This document shows, one piece after another, positions 41,639 through 49,879 of a stretch of DNA of 51,432 nt. The stretch spans positions 1 through 51,432 of the forward strand of contig DGGY01000037.1 in assembly GCA_002392405.1 (NCBI GenBank), given 5' to 3'. The translations under genes and the position numbers were made by a program. A model generated the notes under the pieces. That model was not told the DNA's origin and made no database searches. It saw nothing but the letters and a program-made list of their open reading frames with translations. Every line of letters starts with the position of its first letter. Position 1 is the stretch's first letter. Source of the stretch: Treponema sp. UBA3862 (GTDB lineage: Bacteria > Spirochaetota > Spirochaetia > Treponematales > Treponemataceae).

Positions 41639-43216
41639 ATGAAAAGTATTGTTGTAGTTTATGCCGGAGGTAAAACCGGTTACAGATTTGAAAAAGCTTT
41701 TGATTCAAAATCTGCCTTTGACAGGGTAATTGAATGGTCTTTTTTGTTTGAATCTTCTGTTCAGACCCTTGTTTTTACCGACCCTGATAATCTTTCTTTT
41801 GTTAATAAAGAACTTTCAAATATAAAAAATGTATCAGTAGTTACTAAAGAAAACTGGACTAATGCCCTTATCGCTTCAGAGACAGCTGCAGCACAGGCTT
41901 CCTTTAAGGCTGATTATGCTGTTTTAGCCTGGGCGGATACTCCGTTTTTAAATAAAGCACTCTGCCTTGAAATCGAAAAAACTCATGTTCAGTACCGCGC
42001 TGAATATACATTTGCAGACGGTTTTGCCCTCGGACTGACCTGTTCAGCCGCTGATAAAGGGGCCTGTTCAATAATAGCAGCCCTCGCACAGGATAGTCAG
42101 AAGGCCTCAGGTGAAAAAGCTGCTTCGCGTGACGCGCTTTTTTCAATAATGAGCGGAGATATTAATTCTTTTGAAGTTGAAACTGTGATTGCAGATAAAG
42201 ACTACCGGATGCTCAGGCTGAATTTTGAATGTACGACAAAAGCAGGCTTTACTCTGTGCAGAAAACTTTATGAAAAGGCCCGGGAAAATAACTTAAGTCT
42301 TGAAAGCGCAGATTTTGATATTTATAAGATAAGTGACCTTGCAGAAAGGTCTGCTGAACTTCTTAAGACACTTCCGTCTTTTTATAACATTCAGATTTCA
42401 GCAAAGTACAATACAAAAAGCCTTTATATTCCATGTGACAGGCTTTCTCAGGTAAAAAATCTTTCTGACATGAAACTTGAAGATTTTAGAGCACTTGTAA
42501 AAAAGATTTATGAATTTTCTGAAAATGCTTATGTCAGTCTTTCACTCTTTGGTGAACCTTCAGACAATGCAGACTTTAAGGAATTTGCCTGTGAAGTTTT
42601 AAAATATCCTTCGTTAAATCTTTTTATTGAAACTGACGGCCTTAACTTTTCGAAAGAAACAGCCGCTGCAATCGCAGAATGCAATTCCAGGGAAAGAGTA
42701 GATATTGCAGTCCGTCTTGATGCAGTTGATGAGAATATGTATTCAAAAATCAACGGAACAGACGGAAGTAACTTCAAAAAGGCCCTTGAGTGCGTTTCTT
42801 TGCTTAACGGTTATTTTGAAGGACATGTTTATCCTCAGTTTACCAGAATGAAGGCAAATGAAGGACAGCTTGAAAGTTTTTTCAGGTTCTGGAATGAAAA
42901 GACAGGCCCGTCTTCAGGTAAGTTTATCATTGTAAAATATGACAGTTTTGCAGGTCTTTTAAGTGATGAAAAACCTGCAGACCTTTCGCCGCTTGAACGA
43001 AATCCGTGCTGGCATTTAAGACGGGATATGAACATTTTAAGTGACGGAACAGTCATAATGTGCCGTACAAGGTTTGAAGAAGCGTGCGGAAATGCATTTA
43101 AAGCTTCACTTGAAGAAATCTGGTCAAACCTTACTGCAGAAGTTCAGAGCCATATAGAACAGAATTACTGTGAGAAATGCAGGAACTGTGATGAATACTA
43201 TACCTTTAATTTTTAA
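41639..43216 (+). CDS. Spiro-SPASM protein (radical-SAM-like without the radical SAM cysteines)
   Basis: 525 residues of the spirochaete-restricted spiro-SPASM family. The N-terminal part (about 1-230) resembles a nucleotidyl/sugar-nucleotide-binding domain (VVVYAGGKTGYRFEKAF, YAVLAWADTPFL). The middle is TIM-barrel-like in pattern (YNIQISAKYNTKSLYIPCD, AYVSLSLFGEPSDN, VDIAVRLDAVDENMYSKI) but lacks the C-x3-C-x2-C needed for S-adenosylmethionine cleavage. The C-terminus is a cysteine-rich SPASM domain: C457, C475, C483, C511, C514 and C517. It heads the sugar-modification operon. The function is unknown; a cofactor-binding or electron-transfer scaffold is possible. Confidence 0.82.
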   Translation: MKSIVVVYAGGKTGYRFEKAFDSKSAFDRVIEWSFLFESSVQTLVFTDPDNLSFVNKELSNIKNVSVVTKENWTNALIASETAAAQASFKADYAVLAWADTPFLNKALCLEIEKTHVQYRAEYTFADGFALGLTCSAADKGACSIIAALAQDSQKASGEKAASRDALFSIMSGDINSFEVETVIADKDYRMLRLNFECTTKAGFTLCRKLYEKARENNLSLESADFDIYKISDLAERSAELLKTLPSFYNIQISAKYNTKSLYIPCDRLSQVKNLSDMKLEDFRALVKKIYEFSENAYVSLSLFGEPSDNADFKEFACEVLKYPSLNLFIETDGLNFSKETAAAIAECNSRERVDIAVRLDAVDENMYSKINGTDGSNFKKALECVSLLNGYFEGHVYPQFTRMKANEGQLESFFRFWNEKTGPSSGKFIIVKYDSFAGLLSDEKPADLSPLERNPCWHLRRDMNILSDGTVIMCRTRFEEACGNAFKASLEEIWSNLTAEVQSHIEQNYCEKCRNCDEYYTFNF

Positions 43217-44147
43217 TGAACGGCAGGTTAACAGGGTAGTCCTGGGCGGAAAAGAAGCCCAGCCTGAAGTAAAAATCAACCTCGCTCTTATCATTTTAAA
43301 TACCCGTGGAAGCCAGTTTCGTGACAGTGTCCTTAAAAATCTTTCTCAGATGGGTTTTGAACAGATTGTATCAATCGAAACTTCTGCAGACAATTATTCG
43401 CTGGAAGATTTCGTCCATAAGTTTCCGTATATTAAGTTTATTGCTCCCTTAGAGCCTGCAACGGAAGGGGAACTTTTAAACATCGGAATGAGCGAAATAA
43501 AAACAGATTATGTTCTTGTCATAAAAGATACACTTTCACTTACAGGTGATTTTATAACTTCTGGAATTGCAGAAAAAATTACTGCCCTAAAAAAATTTGC
43601 TGTCTTTCCGCGGCTCCTTTCTCAGGGCGGAGAAGCGTTCCCGATAGTTTTTTCACCGGGTGTTTCAGGCTCTACTTTTAAGATTAATTCTTCTGCTTCA
43701 GCTGTTGACGGACTTCCGTCTTTATATCCTTTTGACAATATTGCAGTCTATAACAGAAAGAAATTCATACAGCTCGGCGGTTTTGATTATACGATTTCGT
43801 CACCGCACTGGCAGACAGTAGATTTTTTTATGAGGGCGTGGCTCTGGGGTGAGAAAGTAGAACTTTCAACACTGTTTTTTATGACCTATTCTTCAGCTTT
43901 TCCTCTGGAAGATGTGAGTGCAGATCTTTCGTACGGCCGCTTTTATATGAAAAATCTTCTTCCAAAATTTGATGATGATCACGGAGTTATTCCAAAATCT
44001 TCGCTTTTAGTATATCTTTTTAGATCAGGGTGCGGATTGATGGAATCTTTCAGACAGTTCTTTGATGCCCGTTCCTGGGTAAATAAAAATAAATACAGAT
44101 TTACTCTTGATGCAAAGTATCTTGTTGAAAACTGGGGAAAAATATAA
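43191..44147 (+). CDS. GT-A-fold glycosyltransferase-like protein
   Basis: About 318 residues from the ATG at 43191 (AGGA 6 nt upstream); GTG codons at 43170 and 43188 are alternatives. The start lies 26 nt inside the previous gene. The pattern fits a family 2-like nucleotide-sugar transferase: INLALIILNTRG at the start, YVLVIKDTLSLTGDFI where the DxD loop would be (only one acidic residue visible), and FIQLGGFDYTISSPHWQTVDFFMRAWLWG, typical of the acceptor side. The weak DxD leaves activity uncertain. It ends overlapping the SpsF fusion (TAATG). Confidence 0.6.
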   Translation: MNTIPLIFNERQVNRVVLGGKEAQPEVKINLALIILNTRGSQFRDSVLKNLSQMGFEQIVSIETSADNYSLEDFVHKFPYIKFIAPLEPATEGELLNIGMSEIKTDYVLVIKDTLSLTGDFITSGIAEKITALKKFAVFPRLLSQGGEAFPIVFSPGVSGSTFKINSSASAVDGLPSLYPFDNIAVYNRKKFIQLGGFDYTISSPHWQTVDFFMRAWLWGEKVELSTLFFMTYSSAFPLEDVSADLSYGRFYMKNLLPKFDDDHGVIPKSSLLVYLFRSGCGLMESFRQFFDARSWVNKNKYRFTLDAKYLVENWGKI

Positions 44148-46621
44148 TGACGATTCTTGTTGTTCAGTGCCGTATTTCTTCAACACGGCTTCCTGGCAAA
44201 GCTCTTTTACCTCTCGGAAATAAAACTGTTCTTGACTGGACTCTTGCTTCAATGAGAAAAGTTAAGGCAGATAAATATATAGTAGCAACGGACGAAGAGA
44301 GCCTTGAAGAATTAAAGCCTGTTTCCCTCCGTAATGATTTTGAAATAATTGCAGGTCCGCTTGAAGATGTTCTGGAACGTTTCTGTTTGGTTATAGAAAA
44401 AACAAAAGCAGATACTGTAATACGTGCAACTGCAGATAATCCATTTTTATTTTATGAAGCCGCTTCTGCTTTACTTGAGCAGTACAATCACAGGCAGGAA
44501 ACTTCTAAATGCGACTATATAACATGGACAGGTCTTCCTCATGGAAGCGGTGTTGAAATTTTCAATGCGCATTCACTTCTCAGGGCAAAAGAACTCACTT
44601 CTGAAGCCTATGATCATGAGCATGTAGGTCCGGCCCTTTATAATCATCCTGAAAACTTTACAAGCGTTATGCTCAACGCACCTGAACAGTGGAATTATCC
44701 TGATTTAAGGACAACAATTGATACAGCTGCTGATTACAGAAGGGCTGTCTGGGCAGTTGAAGCACTCGGCGGAGAAGGTCCTTATTCATGTGAGCAGATT
44801 GTAAAAACTTTTGAAGATGAAAATATCCGTTATCCAGTTCTTTGTGTTCCCTGTGTAAAAAAAGGCAGGGGAACAGGCCATTTAAGAAGATGTCTTTCCA
44901 TTGCTGTTTCCCTTCATTGTGATGTTTATATTCCTGAGGATGCAGATCTTGAAGAAAAAGATGAACTTCTTGAAAGTGCCGAAAAGGAAGGTTTTTCTCC
45001 TTCACAGATTGTTACTTCGCTTCCTGAGAAAGGACAGTATGCCCTGATTCTTACAGATGCATTTGTACTTGACCGTGAACTTGCCTTAAAACTTTCTTCG
45101 GTTTCTAAACTTGTATCAATTGATGAAGGTTCATTAAATACAGATCTCTGTGATTATCTTTTAGATATTATTCCGTCATACGGACTTCAGCGCCCGTCAA
45201 ATGTTTCTGACCCGAGTTATGTAACTCTTCCTGAACACAAACGTGAAAAGAAACTTGAAACTGCTGAGGAAATTAAAAATATTTTAGTTACTGTAGGCGG
45301 AGAAGATCCTGCGGATCTTGTTGTTCCTGCAGCCGTTTCCTATGCTTCTTTAGGTTATAGCGTTACGGCAATTGTGCAGGATCCGGAGAAAGCACAGGAG
45401 AGAGCCGGAGAAGAACTTTCTAAAAAGATTAAATTCATTAAGCCTGTTCATAACCTCAGGGAAAAGCTGTATAAATACGAAGTCGTAGTAACTCATTACG
45501 GCTTTACTGCCTTTGAAGCAGTTGCCGCAGGCTGTGGAGTTGTGCTTTTGGGTACTTCAGCCCTTCATGTGAATCTTGCAAATAAATACGGCTTTAAATG
45601 CCTTTCTGCCCAGAATATTAACGAAACAGGAGCGCTTTATTCGCTCAGTGATGTAAAGGAACTGTATCCTGACAGTCCGTTTGCCCGCAGAAACGGCCAG
45701 AAAAATGACCTTGCAAAATTTGTCAGGCTTCTTTCAAAAGGCCAGCGCTTAGAGTGTCCTGTATGTACTTCTTCTCATCAGACATTTGAAGACCAGATTG
45801 TATGCCGTACAAATCAGCGTACTTTCAGAAGATGTAATACCTGTGGCATCCTTTATATGTCTTATACCACAGATTCTCAGAATACTTCTTACGATGAAAA
45901 ATATTTCTTTGAAGGCTATAAAAAACAGTACGGAAAAACCTATCTTGATGATTTTGCGTCAATAAAGGCACAGTGTGTAAGAAGAATTTCTCATATTGAT
46001 TACATATACAGAAACTCTCATAAACTTATTACTCCGACTGTCCTTGATATCGGCTGTGCTTTTGGTCCTTTTATGGATGCCGCAAATGATTCTGGCTGGC
46101 AGGTTTTCGGAACAGATGTTTCAAAAGAAGCAGTAAGCTATGTTCAGGAAAAACTTCATTTTCCTGCAAGCTGTGCCCGTTTCCCGCTTTTTGATTCGGC
46201 TGCGGAATTCGGTGTAAGTGAGTTTGATGCCGTTACAATGTGGTATGTAATTGAGCATTTTAAAGACCTTGACAGTGTATTAAAGGCCGTTTCAAAAATC
46301 TTGAAGCCGGGCGGAGTGTTTGCATTCAGCACACCTTCAGCAAGCGGTGTTTCGGGTAAGTTTAATACACAGAGCTTTTTTGCCGGCAGTCCTGCTGACC
46401 ATTATTCTTTGTGGGAACCAGTGCGCTGCGCTTCAATTTTGAGGAAATACGGATTTAAGGTTGAAAAAATAGTCAGTACAGGTCATCATCCTGAAAGGTT
46501 CCCGAACCTTCAGGGCGCTAAGCCGAACAGTATAAAATGGGCTTTATATTCTGCTTCAAGTCATTTCTTCGGGCTTGGGGATACTTTTGAAGTCTACTGC
46601 AAAAAGGAAAAAGACCTGTAA
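44147..46621 (+). CDS. SpsF cytidylyltransferase - PseG-like hydrolase - methyltransferase fusion
   Basis: 824 residues, three enzymes in one chain. Residues 1-230: SpsF/NeuA-type nucleotidyltransferase (VQCRISSTRLPGKAL, ATADNPF). Residues 232-530: GT-B-like PseG domain (GRGTGHLRRC with H245, TDAFVLD, VTVGGEDPAD, VTHYGFTAFEAVAAG), which in pseudaminic acid synthesis hydrolyses a UDP-sugar. Residues 535-570: zinc-ribbon-like C537/C540 and C563/C566. Residues 610-824: SAM-dependent methyltransferase (LDIGCAFG, 633-640; AVTMWYVIEHFKDL). This could activate, release and methylate an uncommon sugar. It is coupled by overlap to the gene before and lies 19 nt from the ATP-grasp gene. Confidence 0.87.
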   Translation: MTILVVQCRISSTRLPGKALLPLGNKTVLDWTLASMRKVKADKYIVATDEESLEELKPVSLRNDFEIIAGPLEDVLERFCLVIEKTKADTVIRATADNPFLFYEAASALLEQYNHRQETSKCDYITWTGLPHGSGVEIFNAHSLLRAKELTSEAYDHEHVGPALYNHPENFTSVMLNAPEQWNYPDLRTTIDTAADYRRAVWAVEALGGEGPYSCEQIVKTFEDENIRYPVLCVPCVKKGRGTGHLRRCLSIAVSLHCDVYIPEDADLEEKDELLESAEKEGFSPSQIVTSLPEKGQYALILTDAFVLDRELALKLSSVSKLVSIDEGSLNTDLCDYLLDIIPSYGLQRPSNVSDPSYVTLPEHKREKKLETAEEIKNILVTVGGEDPADLVVPAAVSYASLGYSVTAIVQDPEKAQERAGEELSKKIKFIKPVHNLREKLYKYEVVVTHYGFTAFEAVAAGCGVVLLGTSALHVNLANKYGFKCLSAQNINETGALYSLSDVKELYPDSPFARRNGQKNDLAKFVRLLSKGQRLECPVCTSSHQTFEDQIVCRTNQRTFRRCNTCGILYMSYTTDSQNTSYDEKYFFEGYKKQYGKTYLDDFASIKAQCVRRISHIDYIYRNSHKLITPTVLDIGCAFGPFMDAANDSGWQVFGTDVSKEAVSYVQEKLHFPASCARFPLFDSAAEFGVSEFDAVTMWYVIEHFKDLDSVLKAVSKILKPGGVFAFSTPSASGVSGKFNTQSFFAGSPADHYSLWEPVRCASILRKYGFKVEKIVSTGHHPERFPNLQGAKPNSIKWALYSASSHFFGLGDTFEVYCKKEKDL

Positions 46622-46640
46622 GGAAAAACCGGGTGGGGTT

Positions 46641-48269
46641 ATGAATAAAAAAACTGTAATGATTTTAGGTGCAGGCCTGATGCAGGGACCTGCAATAAAA
46701 GCTGCTAAGGAACTTGGCTTTACGTCTTTTGTAGCAGATGCAAACTCAAAGGCAGTGTGTGCAAAGGATGCTGATTACTTTGCACCAGTTGATTTAAAAG
46801 ATAAGGAAAGTCTTCTTGAGTGTGCCCGGATAATTAATTCACAGGAAAAAGTTCTTGCAGGTGTCTTTACGGCGGGAACTGATTTTTCTGCTAATGCAGC
46901 ATATGTTGCAAAAAAATTCGGGCTTCCGGGGCATGAATATGAAGCCTGCCTTAACGCTTCTGATAAAGTCCGTATGCGCGGATGTTTTCAAAAAAATAAT
47001 ATTCCTTCCCCTGGTTTTGAAGAAGTTGATGAAAAACGACTTTTGCAGATTTTAGAAGATGCAGAGAATGGAAAAGTAAAATTTCCAAAGGTAGTAAAGC
47101 CTGCTGACAATATGGGCGGCAGGGGCTGTCGTCTTGTAAGGAATAAAGAAGAATTAAAAGAAGCTGTCCTTCACGCTGTAAAATACAGCAGAACTTCCAG
47201 AGCGATTTTTGAAGATTACATGGAAGGCCCTGAATTCAGTATTGATGCGGTTGTCTATAAAGGAACTCTGACAATTACAGGTTTTGCTGACCGTCATATC
47301 TATTATCCGCCTTATTTTATAGAAACAGGTCATACAATGCCTTCAGTGGCAGATGAAAAGACAAAAAATGAACTAATAGCGACTTTTGCGCTTGGAATAA
47401 AAACTTTAGGCCTTACAGAAGGAATTGCAAAGGCTGATATAAAATATACACAGAACGGACCTATGATAGGAGAAATTGCAGCGCGTCTTTCAGGCGGGTA
47501 CATGAGCGGCTGGACATTTCCTTATTCTTCAGACTGCTTTCTTACAAAAGAAGCTCTTAAAATTGCCGCAGGACTTGAACCTTCATATATTCTTGAAAAC
47601 AGAACTCCGCTGAACTGGACTCCTCATAAAAGCGTTTCAGACAGGGAAAAGCCTTTTGAACTTTATGAATTAAAATCTGTCAGGACAAGTGCAGAAAGGG
47701 CCTGGGTAAGTATTCCGGGAAAAATAGCATCTGTAAAAGGACTTGATGAGGCAGCTGAATCTGACTATGTAAAAGATGTTTTCCCAAGATGTAAAGAAGG
47801 GGATAGCGTCGATTTTCCAAGAAATAATGTGGAAAAATGCGGTAATGTTCTTACCTGTGCTCCTGACTATAAAACTGCAGTTGAAGCAGCTTATAAGGCA
47901 CTCAATAAAATAACACTTGTTCCTGAACTTAATAATGACCGTACTGATGCATTTCTTGAAGGAATTGAACAGGACGATGAAAAGAACTTTCCTCCGTCAT
48001 TTTTTGAAATTGACTGTGATTTAAGTTCTGCCTCAAAGATTCCTGCAGGAAAAAAGGCATGCGGTTATGTTCCTGATTCAATCGCAAAAGTATGGGATAA
48101 TGTACGTGATCCAAACCACTGTACTTTGCATCAGGCAGTAAAGCGTTTTGATGAACTTTATCCTGATCATCCGGAACTGGACGGAGTAAAATTCTGGAAG
48201 GCATGTTTACGGGGCTCAATTCAGGCGATGCTTTATGTATCATCGTATAAAGATTCTGACAGAGTTTAA
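46641..48269 (+). CDS. ATP-grasp carboxylate-amine ligase-type enzyme
   Basis: 542 residues from the ATG at 46641, preceded by GGTGGGG; a frame from 46575 overlaps the previous gene and is not used. The N-terminal pre-ATP-grasp domain (MILGAGLMQGPAIKAAKELG) leads to the ATP-grasp fold (VVKPADNMGGRGCRLV, FEDYMEGPEFSIDAVV, GIAKADIKYTQNGPMIGEIAARLSGG). It resembles carbamoyl-phosphate/BL00235-type ligases that form an amide from a carboxylate. The C-terminal 80 residues (CGYVPDSIAKVWDNVRDPNHC) are unassigned. It probably attaches an amino acid or amine to the sugar made by the neighbours. It is the fourth gene of the operon. Confidence 0.84.
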   Translation: MNKKTVMILGAGLMQGPAIKAAKELGFTSFVADANSKAVCAKDADYFAPVDLKDKESLLECARIINSQEKVLAGVFTAGTDFSANAAYVAKKFGLPGHEYEACLNASDKVRMRGCFQKNNIPSPGFEEVDEKRLLQILEDAENGKVKFPKVVKPADNMGGRGCRLVRNKEELKEAVLHAVKYSRTSRAIFEDYMEGPEFSIDAVVYKGTLTITGFADRHIYYPPYFIETGHTMPSVADEKTKNELIATFALGIKTLGLTEGIAKADIKYTQNGPMIGEIAARLSGGYMSGWTFPYSSDCFLTKEALKIAAGLEPSYILENRTPLNWTPHKSVSDREKPFELYELKSVRTSAERAWVSIPGKIASVKGLDEAAESDYVKDVFPRCKEGDSVDFPRNNVEKCGNVLTCAPDYKTAVEAAYKALNKITLVPELNNDRTDAFLEGIEQDDEKNFPPSFFEIDCDLSSASKIPAGKKACGYVPDSIAKVWDNVRDPNHCTLHQAVKRFDELYPDHPELDGVKFWKACLRGSIQAMLYVSSYKDSDRV

Positions 48270-48292
48270 AAAGGAGAGTTATAATTAATTTT

Positions 48293-49318
48293 ATGATTAA
48301 AAAGTTTTCTGCCTTTATTACAGTTTTATTTTCGCTTTCAGGGCTTTTTTGCCAGAGTCTTAATCTTGTTGAAGAGGCTTCAAAAACCGGAATTACCGTT
48401 TACTGGGACACGCTTTCAGGTTCGGGAATACTTGAAAAAAACGGGCACCAGATTTCTTTTAAAGCCGGTGATAATTTTATTCTTGAAGATTATACAAAAC
48501 TTGTTCTGACAGATGTTCCTGAAATTAAAGACGGAGCAGTCACAGTTTCAAAAGCATTTCTTGATGAAGCAGAAAAACTGTTTAAGACAGAGAATACTCA
48601 AAACGGCTATAAAATCGGTGCAATTTTAATAGACCCGGGGCACGGCGGAAAAGATCCGGGGGCTTCCTTTACTCATAAAGTCAACGGAAAAAGCATCACG
48701 GTTACAGAAAAGGACGTTAACCTTAAAGTCGGCAAAATGCTTTACTCAAGGCTTAAGTCTGCTTATCCTGACAAAAATATTCAGATGACCCGTTCAACAG
48801 ATGTTTTTCTTTCTCTTTCACAGCGCACTGATATTGCAAATGCAATTAAATTAAAAGATAAGGAAGCAATTCTTTACATTTCAATTCATGTAAATGCTTC
48901 ACTGGACAGAAAGGCTTCAGGCTATGAAGTCTGGTATCTTTCTCCAGGGTACCGCCGTAATGTTCTTGATAAAAAAGCAGTTGAAGACAAAGATCTTTAT
49001 GCGGTTATGAATTCAATGATGGAAGAAGAGTATACAACAGAAAGCATTCTTATCGCCAAGTTCATAATGGACGGAATGCAGGCTCAGGCAGGAAATCTTT
49101 CAACTGCCCGCGGAATTAAGGCAGAAGAATGGTTTGTTGTCCGTAATTCAAACATGCCTGCCGTTTTAGTAGAACTCGGATTCCTCACAAACCAGAAAGA
49201 AGGTCTTCTTCTCAGTGACAGCTCATACTTGCAGAAACTTTCTCTGGGAATATATAATGGCTTGTCCGCTTTTGTAACTCATTTTGAGCGTTCAAGAGGA
49301 TTTACGGGTTCAAAATAA
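48293..49318 (+). CDS. N-acetylmuramoyl-L-alanine amidase (Amidase_3), exported
   Basis: A zinc amidase that cuts the stem peptide from the glycan of peptidoglycan, in daughter-cell separation or remodelling for flagella. 341 residues with a signal peptide (about 1-20). An AMIN-like segment precedes the catalytic domain, whose ligands are H117 (DPGHGG), E139 and H199 (SIHVNAS), with catalytic E294 (VLVELGFLTN). An insert at about 205-250 (GYEVWYLSPGYRRN) is typical of spirochaete enzymes. It follows the ATP-grasp gene by 23 nt and is followed directly by the GerMN gene. Confidence 0.93.
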   Translation: MIKKFSAFITVLFSLSGLFCQSLNLVEEASKTGITVYWDTLSGSGILEKNGHQISFKAGDNFILEDYTKLVLTDVPEIKDGAVTVSKAFLDEAEKLFKTENTQNGYKIGAILIDPGHGGKDPGASFTHKVNGKSITVTEKDVNLKVGKMLYSRLKSAYPDKNIQMTRSTDVFLSLSQRTDIANAIKLKDKEAILYISIHVNASLDRKASGYEVWYLSPGYRRNVLDKKAVEDKDLYAVMNSMMEEEYTTESILIAKFIMDGMQAQAGNLSTARGIKAEEWFVVRNSNMPAVLVELGFLTNQKEGLLLSDSSYLQKLSLGIYNGLSAFVTHFERSRGFTGSK

Positions 49319-49798
49319 ATGAAACATTTTCTGGAATTATTAAAAAACAATAAAAAAATTCTTCTTCTTGCGTCCCTGCTTTTTCTTTTTCTGATTTCTT
49401 TTATTAATTTTATTGTCTGTTTCCGCGGCTCTAAATATACTTTCCGCTATCATGAAGCAGGTTCTGATCGTATTCTTTACGAGAGCAGGGTGGTTTCTTC
49501 AGTTAAAAATACACCAAAAATAAAGCTCTATGTTGAAGAACTTCTTCTCGGACCGTCTGTAAGGCGCGGAGTTCCTCTTTTTCCGCTTCAGACCAGAGTG
49601 ATTTTCTGCTTTGTCCGCGGGAATGAACTTTTTCTCAATCTCTCTGAACAGGCCGTAATGAATTTTTCACCTGAAATGGACCTTGAAGAAAGTTACAGAA
49701 TGCTTTCAGATAATGTCTGCCGTAATTTTAGTAATATAAAAAAAGTGAATCTTTTTATTGACGGAAATTCTGTATTTTCTGATGTTAAAATACAATAA
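49319..49798 (+). CDS. GerMN-domain membrane protein
   Basis: 159 residues: a transmembrane or signal segment (about 14-34) and one GerMN domain (KIKLYVEELLLGPSVRRGVPLFP, then FLNLSEQAVMNFS and IKKVNLFIDGN). GerMN domains occur in spore and envelope proteins, often next to amidases, where they bind or regulate them. Here the gene starts directly at the amidase stop (TAAATG), so the pair is co-translated and likely acts together on the periplasmic peptidoglycan. Confidence 0.83.
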   Translation: MKHFLELLKNNKKILLLASLLFLFLISFINFIVCFRGSKYTFRYHEAGSDRILYESRVVSSVKNTPKIKLYVEELLLGPSVRRGVPLFPLQTRVIFCFVRGNELFLNLSEQAVMNFSPEMDLEESYRMLSDNVCRNFSNIKKVNLFIDGNSVFSDVKIQ

Positions 49799-49805
49799 AT
49801 TTCCG

Positions 49806-49834
49806 TTGACAAAATAACACTCTTATACAATAAT
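49806..49834 (+). promoter_or_regulatory. Putative flaA promoter
   Basis: TTGACA (49806-49811), 17-bp spacer, AATAAT (49829-49834); TACAAT at 49826-49831 is an alternative -10 with a 14-bp spacer. A sigma-70-type promoter, not sigma-28-like. A Shine-Dalgarno AAGGAG (49868-49873) lies 6 nt before the ATG. Confidence 0.55.
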
Positions 49835-49879
49835 TATTTATTATACAAGGCTACATCAATCGAAAATAAGGAGCTTCGA

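Noticed and set aside
41635..41640. TATAAT as promoter of the spiro-SPASM gene
   Set aside because: It overlaps the ATG itself, so a transcript from it would begin inside the gene; the real promoter was not identified.
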